From assembly GCA_025355255.1 (NCBI GenBank), contig JANYAA010000409.1:1-8670 (forward strand): 8,670 bases of DNA. Direction: 5' to 3'. Positions 1 through 5,489 of this stretch are shown piece after piece. The notes below the pieces were generated by a model that worked only from the letters and a program-made list of their open reading frames with translations, was not told where the DNA came from and made no database searches. Position 1 is the stretch's first letter, and the number at the start of each line of letters is the position of its first letter. The translations under genes and the position numbers were made by a program. This stretch comes from Chloroflexota bacterium (GTDB taxonomy: Bacteria > Chloroflexota > Limnocylindria > Limnocylindrales > CSP1-4).

Positions 1-677
1 TCGTCGACGACGAGCCGCCGATCCGCGCGGTCGTCCGGGGCTTCCTCGAGCGCGAGGGCATGGCCGTCGCCGAGGCGGCCGACGGGCCGTCAGCGGTCGA
101 TCAGGCGCGGAGCTTCGCGCCCGACGTCGTGGTCCTGGACATCATGCTGCCGGGGTTTGACGGGCTCGAGGTGCTCCGCCGTGTTCGCGGCTTCGCGGAC
201 CCGCTGGTGATCTTCCTCTCGGCCAGGACGGACGAGATCGACCGGATCGTGGGTCTCAAGGTGGGCGGCGACGACTACCTGACCAAGCCGTTCTCGCCGG
301 CCGAGCTCGTGGCGAGGGTCGAGGCGCTGCTGCGGCGCCGGCGGGTTTCCCCGCTCCCCGATCAGGCCGACGCCGTGCGCGTGCACGGGCTGGTGCTCGA
401 TCCCGCCCGGCGCGAGGTCACGGTCGATGGCGTCCGCGTCGACCTCACGACAATCGAGTTTGAGATCCTCGCGGGCCTCGGCCGGGACCCAGGGGTCGTG
501 CTCACTCGCCAGCAGCTCCTTGATGCCGCGTGGGGCGCGGACTTCGCCGGCGACGAGCACGCGCTCGAGGTCCACGTCGCCAACCTCCGCCGCAAGCTCG
601 GCGATGGCTCGTCGGACCCGCGGTTCATCGAGACTGTCCGCGGTGTCGGCTACCGGCTGCGGGCGCAGAACCGTTGA
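1..677 (+). CDS. OmpR/PhoB-family response regulator (5' partial)
   Basis: Cytoplasmic DNA-binding response regulator that would be phosphorylated by the kinase encoded next. The frame is open from base 3, and the first residues read VDDEPP, the acidic pocket of a receiver domain, so the real start lies a few codons upstream of the window; the ATG at 60 is internal. In the 224-residue visible fragment the phospho-acceptor is Asp46 (VVVLDIMLPG), the conserved Ser is 73 (LSA) and the Lys is 95 (LTKPF). A winged-helix domain fills roughly residues 120-222, with the usual ending RGVGYRL. Length and domain order are normal for the family. The stop overlaps the kinase start (TTGA, 674-677), so the two are translationally coupled. 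The metal-gene context suggests a CopR/CusR-like role, but the target sites are not visible. Confidence 0.95.
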   Translation, partial: VDDEPPIRAVVRGFLEREGMAVAEAADGPSAVDQARSFAPDVVVLDIMLPGFDGLEVLRRVRGFADPLVIFLSARTDEIDRIVGLKVGGDDYLTKPFSPAELVARVEALLRRRRVSPLPDQADAVRVHGLVLDPARREVTVDGVRVDLTTIEFEILAGLGRDPGVVLTRQQLLDAAWGADFAGDEHALEVHVANLRRKLGDGSSDPRFIETVRGVGYRLRAQNR

Positions 678-1786
678 GCCGCCCCAACCTCGGCCGGCTG
701 CGCTGGCGCCTGCTTGCCGGGAACCTCGCGGTTGCGGCAGCCGGGGTCGCCACCGTGGCTGGCGGCGTCTGGCTGGCCGCGCCCGGGGCCTTCACCGACG
801 CGATGGGGATGCGGGGAAGCGGCGGGATGATGGGCGGATCGGCCCCGGGCATGATGGACCCGGTCCTCCGCGCTGCCTTTGGCGACGCGGTGGGATCCAC
901 GCTGGTCTTGGGGCTTGCCGCCGCGCTCGTCGTCGCCGTGGCGGCGTCGGTCCTGCTCTCCACGCGTCTGGCGCGTCCGATTGACGCACTGACGGCGGCC
1001 AGCCGCCGCGTCGCGGACGGCGACTACGCGCAGCGGGTGCCGCCTGCCGACGGCGAGCTGGGCGAACTGGCCACCTCGTTCAACGACATGGCTGCCGCCC
1101 TCCAGGTGACGGAGCAACGCCGGCGCGACCTCATCGGCGATGTCGCCCATGAGCTGCGGACGCCGATCGCCTCGGTCCGCGGGTATGTCGAGGGGCTGCA
1201 GGCCGGCGTGTTCGCGCCTGGGCCGGATGCCTGGCGCGTGCTCGACGACCAGACCGCACGCCTCGAGCACCTCGTGGACGATCTGGCCGTGCTGTGGAGC
1301 GCCGACGCGCGCGACCTGCGACTCGAGATCGAGGCGATCGACGGGCCGCAGCTTCTGGCAGATGCTCTGGAGCGACACCGGTCGGCCGCGGCTGCGCGCT
1401 CGATTGATCTGGCACTGGGCGGTGTCGCGCCGGTGCGGCTCCTCGCCGACCGCGTCCGCGTCGCCCAGGTGATCGACAACCTCGTCGGCAACGCCGTGCG
1501 GTACACGCAGCCCGGCGGACACGTCGTGCTGGAGTTGGCGAGCCGCGGCTCGTCGTCGGAGCTCGCCGTGCGCGACGACGGTCCAGGGCTCAGCCCAGAG
1601 CAGGCCGCGCGCGTCTTCGAGCGCTTCTACCGGGCCGACTCGTCCCGCTCCCGCGAGGTGGGCGGCAGCGGCCTCGGCCTCGCCATCACGAAGTCGCTCG
1701 TCGCCGCGATGGACGGATCCGTGGCGGTCCAGAGCGCCGGGCTGGGACGCGGCACGGTGTTTGCCGTCCGGCTGCCGTCGGCCTGA
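674..1786 (+). CDS. Membrane sensor histidine kinase with Met-rich extracytoplasmic loop
   Basis: Sensor kinase partner of the upstream regulator. I place the start at TTG 674, overlapping the regulator stop; it gives 370 residues starting SRPNLGRLRWRLL. The frame is open further upstream, but that stretch lies inside the regulator gene and looks like out-of-frame translation. Order: TM1 about 12-36, a short outer loop 37-74, TM2 about 75-97, HAMP about 97-149, dimerisation/phosphoacceptor domain with His159 (DVAHELRTP), then the ATPase domain with N box Asn269/Asn273, G1 DDGPG 301-305, F box near 315-320 and G2 GGSGLGL 330-336. All catalytic motifs are intact. The outer loop has six Met between 44 and 61 (MGM, GGMMGG, GMMD), unlike a generic sensor. 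By analogy with Met-rich copper proteins this may bind Cu(I); that is inference. Confidence 0.93.
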   Translation: MSRPNLGRLRWRLLAGNLAVAAAGVATVAGGVWLAAPGAFTDAMGMRGSGGMMGGSAPGMMDPVLRAAFGDAVGSTLVLGLAAALVVAVAASVLLSTRLARPIDALTAASRRVADGDYAQRVPPADGELGELATSFNDMAAALQVTEQRRRDLIGDVAHELRTPIASVRGYVEGLQAGVFAPGPDAWRVLDDQTARLEHLVDDLAVLWSADARDLRLEIEAIDGPQLLADALERHRSAAAARSIDLALGGVAPVRLLADRVRVAQVIDNLVGNAVRYTQPGGHVVLELASRGSSSELAVRDDGPGLSPEQAARVFERFYRADSSRSREVGGSGLGLAITKSLVAAMDGSVAVQSAGLGRGTVFAVRLPSA

Positions 1787-1818
1787 CGCGGACCCGCGAC
1801 GCGGCGAACGCGCTCGGG

Positions 1819-2742
1819 ATGTCGGACACTGGGGCGATGACGCACCTGATGACCCACGAACACGGGTCAGCCGCCGCCGGCCACCGATGGCGCCTGGTCG
1901 CCGTGCTTGCGCTGAGCGTCACGATCCTGATCGTCGAAGTCGCCGGCTCCGTCGTTGCCAACAGCCTCGCGCTCCTCGCCGACGCCGGCCACGTCCTGAC
2001 GGATGTCGTCGGGATCGCGCTGGCCCTCGTCGCCATCTGGTTCGCCCAGCGGCCCGCGACCAGCGGTCGCACCTTCGGCTATCTGCGCCTCGAGATCCTC
2101 GCTGCGGTGACAAACTCGTTCCTGCTGTTCGCGATCGCGGCGGTCGTCCTGTTCGAGGCCTGGCAGCGGTTGTCGGAGCCGCCCCAGATCGCCTCGGGCC
2201 CGATGCTCGGCTTCGCCCTCGTCGGCCTCGCCGCCAACGCCGTTTCCCTGCTCCTCCTGCGCAACGCCCAGAAGGAGAGCCTCAACGTGCGGGGCGCCTA
2301 CCTCGAGGTCCTGGGCGACCTCGCGGGCTCGGTCGCCGTCATCGTCGCGGCATTGGTGATCACCGTGACGGGTTGGGTCGGCGCCGACACTGCGGCGTCG
2401 GTTCTGATCGGGCTGCTGATCCTGCCGCGCACGTTCTCGCTGCTGCGCGAGGCGACCAACATCCTGCTCGAGGCCACGCCCAAGGGCGTCGACATGGGGC
2501 GGGTGCGGGCGCACATCCTGGACGCGCCGGGCGTCGTCGACTGCCACGACCTGCACGCCTGGACGATCACGTCCGGGATGAATGTGGTCTCGGCCCACGT
2601 CGTGATCGCCGAGAACGCTGAGCCGCCGCAGGTCCTCGACGCGCTGTGCGCCTGCCTGTCGGACGACTTCGACATTGAGCACTCGACCTTCCAGCTCGAG
2701 ACCGCAGACCGCCGCCGCCTCGAAGAACGGAGCCACGCATGA
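1819..2742 (+). CDS. CzcD-type cation diffusion facilitator (metal/proton antiporter)
   Basis: Inner-membrane exporter of divalent cations (Zn/Cd/Co class by family). The N terminus is short and His-containing, followed by six predicted helices (about 26-50, 51-77, 92-115, 127-147, 160-181, 188-209) and a cytoplasmic domain about 210-300 with HDLHAWTITSG, typical of CDFs. The TM2 metal motif is intact: His58 and Asp62 (ADAGHVLTD). In TM5 the usual HxxxD is ExxxD here, Glu163 and Asp167 (YLEVLGD), which may shift metal choice. The start is uncertain: ATG 1819, 1837 and 1849 are in frame and none has a clear Shine-Dalgarno; I give the longest. The gene begins 32 bp after the kinase stop, and its own stop overlaps the next start (ATGA), so it belongs to the same transcript. 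Confidence 0.92.
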   Translation: MSDTGAMTHLMTHEHGSAAAGHRWRLVAVLALSVTILIVEVAGSVVANSLALLADAGHVLTDVVGIALALVAIWFAQRPATSGRTFGYLRLEILAAVTNSFLLFAIAAVVLFEAWQRLSEPPQIASGPMLGFALVGLAANAVSLLLLRNAQKESLNVRGAYLEVLGDLAGSVAVIVAALVITVTGWVGADTAASVLIGLLILPRTFSLLREATNILLEATPKGVDMGRVRAHILDAPGVVDCHDLHAWTITSGMNVVSAHVVIAENAEPPQVLDALCACLSDDFDIEHSTFQLETADRRRLEERSHA

Positions 2743-3050
2743 GCCATCGCGTCACGCTGCTCTGGTTCAACGATTGCCCTGGCCACGAGCCGTGCCGCCA
2801 GATCGTCGCCGACGTCGTCGGGCGTGTGGCGCCGGACGCGACGATCGAGGAGGTCGACGCGAGCAGTGACGACGTTGCGATGGCGCTCCGCTTCCCGGGC
2901 TCGCCGACCATCCGCGTTGACGGCGTCGACATCGAGCCGGGATTCGAGGACTCCGGCGACTACACGCCCCGCTGCCGCCTCTATCGCACCGCGACCGGCC
3001 TCGCCGGTCTGCCCGATCCCCGCTGGCTGGAGGAGGCACTTCGCGCATGA
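2739..3050 (+). CDS. Small thioredoxin-fold-like protein with CX5C and a third Cys
   Basis: A 103-residue soluble protein with no signal peptide or membrane segment. It opens with a beta-strand-like VTLLWFNDCPGHEPC, carrying Cys13 and Cys19, and has a GSPTI segment with Pro56 where thioredoxin folds keep their cis-proline. A VDGVDIEP stretch follows, then Cys79 in PRCRLYR. From memory this matches small 'thioredoxin family' proteins found near mercury or metal genes, with a C-P start and a late CRxY. The pair is CX5C rather than the redox CXXC, so metal or thiol handling is as likely as disulfide exchange. It overlaps both neighbours by 4 bp (ATGA at each end), which ties it to the two CDF transporters. 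The function is not established. Confidence 0.8.
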   Translation: MSHRVTLLWFNDCPGHEPCRQIVADVVGRVAPDATIEEVDASSDDVAMALRFPGSPTIRVDGVDIEPGFEDSGDYTPRCRLYRTATGLAGLPDPRWLEEALRA

Positions 3051-3691
3051 CTAGGCAAACCGCGCCCGCGGCCGCAGCCCGTCCCGGTCTTCTGCGGCGC
3101 GCCCTGCGGCTCGAGTACCTCACCGTCGGCTGGAACATCGTCGAGGGCTTGATCGCGATTGCGGCCGGCCTTGCTGCGGGCTCGGTCGCGCTGCTCGCCT
3201 TCGGGATTGATTCGTTCGTCGAGTCGGCCTCGGGCTCGGTCATGGTCTGGCGCCTCCTCGCGGAGCGGAGCGCCGAGGAGGACGACGAGGAGCGCATCGA
3301 GCACGTCGAGCACCGCGCGCAGAAGCTCGTCGCGGGCTCGCTCGTCCTGCTCGCCGTCTACATCGCCTGGGACTCCATCACGTCGCTGCTCTCGGGCGAG
3401 CGCGCAGCGCCCTCCGCGGTGGGTATCGCGCTCGCGATCGCATCGCTCGCGGTGATGTGGTGGCTTGCACGCGAGAAGCGCCGCGTCGGGATCGCACTGG
3501 GAAGCAAGGCGATGGCCGCCGACGCCTTCCAGACCGACGCCTGCTTCTACCTGTCGCTCTTCCTGCTCGTCGGCATCGGCGCGAACGCCCTGTTCGGCTG
3601 GTGGTGGGCGGATCCGCTGGCTGCGCTGGGCATGACCGTCTTCATCGGGCGTGAGGCGGTCGAGGCGTGGCGGGGCGATGATGACGACTGA
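3047..3691 (+). CDS. Short CDF-like cation transporter lacking the cytoplasmic domain
   Basis: A 214-residue membrane protein with about six hydrophobic segments. It has a CDF signature in TM2 (FGIDSFVES, Asp55 and Glu59) and in the last helix (WWWADPLAALGM). The TM5 region reads ADAFQTDACFYLS. Aligned by eye with E. coli YiiP, the positions of His153 and Asp157 correspond to Gln162 and Cys166. The usual C-terminal cytoplasmic domain is missing; the protein stops after TM6 with a DDDD tail. It is intact, not truncated: the start is a 4-bp ATGA overlap with the previous gene and the stop is followed closely by a gene with its own ribosome site. Family membership is well supported. The substrate is unknown and may not be a classical Zn/Cd ion, given the changed ligands. 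Soft Cys/Gln ligands could suit Cu(I) or another thiophilic ion (inference). Confidence 0.85.
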   Translation: MTRQTAPAAAARPGLLRRALRLEYLTVGWNIVEGLIAIAAGLAAGSVALLAFGIDSFVESASGSVMVWRLLAERSAEEDDEERIEHVEHRAQKLVAGSLVLLAVYIAWDSITSLLSGERAAPSAVGIALAIASLAVMWWLAREKRRVGIALGSKAMAADAFQTDACFYLSLFLLVGIGANALFGWWWADPLAALGMTVFIGREAVEAWRGDDDD

Positions 3692-3698
3692 CGCCAGC

Positions 3699-3704
3699 AA
3701 GGAG
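3699..3704 (+). promoter_or_regulatory. Ribosome binding site of the 91-aa Cys-cluster gene
   Basis: AAGGAG lies 6 nt before ATG 3711. It decides the start: the frame is open further upstream to 3651, but that part overlaps the preceding transporter gene and has no such signal. Confidence 0.8.
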
Positions 3705-3710
3705 CACGAT

Positions 3711-3986
3711 ATGGCCGACTACACCATCGACGCGGACGGCGACTCGGTCGCCATCGAGATCACCGGGGTCGCCGGCCGCCAGGCGGAGCTGCTCGAGGCC
3801 TTCGGCGAGTGTCAGGGAGGCCAATGCTCGTGCCCGACCAACGAGTACGAGAAGGTGGCGGCAATGGAGGTCCAGCCCGCCGGGGACAGGATCGCCATCC
3901 GGCTCACGGCGAAGCCCGGCCTGACGCTCGACACGGCGGAGATTGAGGCCTGCCTCGACTACACCGTCGGCAAGCACAAGGCGTAG
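3711..3986 (+). CDS. Small cysteine-cluster protein of unknown function (91 aa)
   Basis: I do not recognise a named family. The protein is acidic and soluble, with no signal peptide. A central GECQGGQCSCPTNEYEK segment holds Cys34, Cys39 and Cys41 (CX4CXC), with a fourth Cys at 81 (EACLDYTVGKH). The flanks (DSVAIEITG, DRIAIRLTAKPG) look like short beta strands, so a small beta fold presenting a Cys cluster is plausible. The clustered thiols suggest binding of a metal or an Fe-S centre; this is inferred from spacing alone. The start at 3711 is fixed by AAGGAG. It is the last gene of the plus run, 19 bp after the CTD-less CDF, so it may work with that transporter as a metal carrier or sensor. 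Confidence 0.85.
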   Translation: MADYTIDADGDSVAIEITGVAGRQAELLEAFGECQGGQCSCPTNEYEKVAAMEVQPAGDRIAIRLTAKPGLTLDTAEIEACLDYTVGKHKA

Positions 3987-4095
3987 ACCCTTCCCGATTG
4001 GGCCGCACGTCAGCGGGGTGCGTCGGCTCGGGCGTGGTGTGACGGCTTCGGTGAGCCGGTGGCGGGTTGGTCTTGGGTGTGGGCCCCGTCGTCGC
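3987..4095. other. Convergent intergenic junction, weak hairpins only
   Basis: Gene-free stretch where the two gene runs meet. Two 5-bp stems can be drawn, CGCAC 4004-4008 with GTGCG 4018-4022, and CGGCT 4043-4047 with AGCCG 4054-4058. Neither is followed by a T tract on either strand. A bidirectional terminator is expected here by position, but the sequence does not show a canonical one. Confidence 0.4.
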
Positions 4096-4689
4096 TCAGG
4101 ACGCGGGCGGCTGCGGCGTGTCCGTGCCCTTGGCTGCCCCGCCACCAAACGTCGCGTCCACGGCTGCGCGCATCTGGGTTGCGTTCTTGCCCTGCAGCAG
4201 CAGCTGCTGGGCGAGGTTGGCGGTCTTGACGCAGATGTCGCAGAACGAGGCGTGCTCCTCGTAGGTGTAGACGCCCTTGACCTCGCGGCGCTGGAAGAAG
4301 CAATCGAGGTTGCTGCGGTGCGGAATGCCGGCGCAGCCGCAGTAGCACGGCATCCACTGGAGGACGTCTGGGTGGGCGAGCGCGAACGCGTACGCCGTCT
4401 GCCCGGCGGTTGGGAGCGCGGTGACGAACCCGGGGCGCGCCTGCCACGTGGCCGCGACCTCGTCGGCAGTGGGCATCGTCATCGAACCCAGCGGCACGGC
4501 CGGCGTGGACGCATCCGCAGAAGCCGCACTCGGCGCCGCGCTTGCTGCGGCTGCGGGCGCCATTGTCGAGGAGCCACTGCTCGAACAGCCGGCGACGGCG
4601 CCGCCCAGCGACAGCGCCACGATGAACACGGGAATGATCGCCCCGAGGCGGCTACGGGGGCGACGGACGGGGACGCGAACAGTGGCCAC
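4096..4689 (-). CDS. PCYCGC-motif lipoprotein
   Basis: Predicted lipoprotein of 197 residues. A basic N terminus (VPVRRPRSRLG) and hydrophobic segment 17-34 end in the lipobox AVAGC with Cys35, followed by an Ala/Ser/Pro-rich linker to about 66. The conserved domain holds MPCYCGC at 113-119, Cys130 in NLDCFF, and Cys150/Cys153 in SFCDICVKTA. This is the signature of the PCYCGC family (uncharacterised, Pfam), whose members I recall mainly from Gram-positive bacteria. Six Cys in the mature domain plus nearby Met (SMTMP, 69-73) fit metal or redox work at the outer face of the membrane. The start is GTG 4689, with GGAG 6 nt upstream. It lies 150 bp after the short YHS gene, so it may be the end of that operon or have its own promoter. 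Confidence 0.9.
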   Translation of the reverse strand: MATVRVPVRRPRSRLGAIIPVFIVALSLGGAVAGCSSSGSSTMAPAAAASAAPSAASADASTPAVPLGSMTMPTADEVAATWQARPGFVTALPTAGQTAYAFALAHPDVLQWMPCYCGCAGIPHRSNLDCFFQRREVKGVYTYEEHASFCDICVKTANLAQQLLLQGKNATQMRAAVDATFGGGAAKGTDTPQPPAS

Positions 4690-4695
4690 GAGAGG

Positions 4696-4699
4696 CTCC
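4696..4699 (-). promoter_or_regulatory. Ribosome binding site of the PCYCGC lipoprotein
   Basis: On the minus strand GGAG lies 6 nt before the GTG start, supporting this non-ATG start over internal alternatives. Confidence 0.65.
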
Positions 4700-4797
4700 A
4701 GGATGCGTGTGTGACGTGATGCCGCAATCCTCCCGCCCGCGGCACCGGGTCGTCCATGGAGCCAGCCTCAGGGCTTGCTCAAGATTGCGTCAACGGC

Positions 4798-4827
4798 GCC
4801 CCGCCGTCTCCCAGGACGCGACGGGGC
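4798..4827 (-). terminator. GC-rich hairpin after the short YHS gene (possible weak terminator)
   Basis: The outer stem pairs GCCCCG 4798-4803 with CGGGGC 4822-4827. An inner stem pairs CGTC 4805-4808 with GACG 4815-4818, around a 6-nt loop, with a 1x3 internal loop. It begins 12 nt past the YHS stop in the minus direction. There is no U tract after it, so it may be an attenuator or mRNA-end stabiliser rather than a full intrinsic terminator. The rest of the 150-bp gap (4690-4839) holds no convincing promoter. Confidence 0.35.
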
Positions 4828-4839
4828 AGCCAGACCGCG

Positions 4840-5037
4840 CTACATCGTCGGGGTGAATCCGACGGCGAGGAACGTCTCAGGGTCGTCGCCGAACTCGAGG
4901 AAGCAGCCCTTGCCGCAGAACACGTGCTCCCGGCCCTCGTAGGTCTTGGCGAGGCCCTTTGCGCGGGCCTCCGCGATGTTGACGGTCATCCCGCAGACCG
5001 GATCCTCGTGCGGGGCGATAACTCGATGCTCGGCCAT
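4840..5037 (-). CDS. Free-standing YHS-domain protein (65 aa)
   Basis: A minimal protein that is almost entirely one YHS domain. DPVCGM starts at residue 12 (Cys15), followed by a TYEGREHVFCGKGC segment with Cys41 and Cys45 and an FxxDPxxFL ending. YHS domains occur in or beside copper and heavy-metal transporters and are thought to bind metal through these Cys. There is no signal peptide, so it acts in the cytosol, plausibly as a metal carrier for the P1B ATPase of the same run. The start is ATG 5037, with AAGGAG 6 nt upstream (5044-5049). The same frame is open upstream to 5409, but that part is Arg/Ser-rich antisense-like sequence overlapping the next gene's coding strand and should not be included. 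It follows its YHS neighbour by 31 bp. Confidence 0.9.
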   Translation of the reverse strand: MAEHRVIAPHEDPVCGMTVNIAEARAKGLAKTYEGREHVFCGKGCFLEFGDDPETFLAVGFTPTM

Positions 5038-5043
5038 GTCGAT

Positions 5044-5049
5044 CTCCTT
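5044..5049 (-). promoter_or_regulatory. Ribosome binding site of the short YHS gene
   Basis: AAGGAG on the minus strand, 6 nt from ATG 5037. It fixes the start and rules out the long upstream extension of the frame. Confidence 0.8.
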
Positions 5050-5068
5050 CGAGTGAGTGTCGGTTGGG

Positions 5069-5464
5069 TCAGTTGGCGATAACGGTGGCCTCCGCCGCCT
5101 CGGCGACCTCGCAGATGCCCGTGTCCGCCGGGGGCTGCGCTGCCGCCGCACGCTCAGCGTCCAGCTGGGCCTTGATCTCCGGGTACGCGTCGGACAGGCA
5201 GCACGAGCAGCTCTCGTACCAGCGGCGCATGCCCTCGTCGATAACGGGAGTACCCGCCGCAGCGACGGGCGCGGACGCAGCCGACTCGGCCTGAACGATG
5301 TACTCGGCCGGACCTTCGACGAAGGCGCGCTTGCAGCCGTCACGGCAGAAGGCGTAGGTCCGGCCCTCATGCTCGAGGAGCCGTCCGGCCGTCTCAGCCG
5401 CGGCGACATCGACGGACATCCCGCAGACGGGGTCGATGAGCTTTTCGGGACGCTCAGCCTGCAT
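5069..5464 (-). CDS. YHS-domain protein with C-terminal CSCC segment (131 aa)
   Basis: The N-terminal half is a YHS domain: DPVCGM at 11-16 (Cys14), a YAFCRDGC segment with Cys40 and Cys44, and FxxGPxxYI near 48-56. An Ala-rich linker (about 59-72) leads to a second conserved-looking block, RRWYESCSCCLSDAYPEI (80-97), with Cys86, Cys88 and Cys89, and a last Cys at 118. I do not know a named domain for this block. CXCC next to aromatic residues suggests a second metal site. There is no signal peptide, so a cytosolic metal carrier or store is likely (inference). The start is ATG 5464; AGGAG at 5476-5480 sits 11 nt away, a little far, but no closer in-frame start exists. It lies 25 bp after the cupredoxin stop, in the same operon. 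Confidence 0.88.
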   Translation of the reverse strand: MQAERPEKLIDPVCGMSVDVAAAETAGRLLEHEGRTYAFCRDGCKRAFVEGPAEYIVQAESAASAPVAAAGTPVIDEGMRRWYESCSCCLSDAYPEIKAQLDAERAAAAQPPADTGICEVAEAAEATVIAN

Positions 5465-5489
5465 CGTCGTTCGTGCTCCTGTGCGGGTG

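Noticed and set aside
650..1522. 290-codon open frame on the minus strand opposite the kinase gene
   Set aside because: Antisense shadow of a high-GC gene: the translation is Arg/His/Gly-rich, has no recognisable domain, and the plus-strand kinase is complete with all its motifs.
1867..2736. 289-codon open frame on the minus strand opposite the CzcD-type gene
   Set aside because: Low-complexity Asp/Arg/Gln-rich translation, with no ribosome site or motif; it mirrors the transporter gene.
3987..4095. Intrinsic terminator at the convergent junction
   Set aside because: Only 5-bp stems without a T tract on either strand, so it cannot be supported beyond position.
3943..4719. 258-codon plus-strand frame over the PCYCGC lipoprotein
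   Set aside because: Arg/Gly-rich nonsense-like translation. The minus strand encodes a lipoprotein with a lipobox and conserved Cys motifs over the same DNA.
5038..5409. Upstream extension of the short YHS frame to a 189-residue protein
   Set aside because: The extension is Arg/Ser/Pro-rich and lies inside the other YHS gene in a different frame; AAGGAG before ATG 5037 marks the real start.
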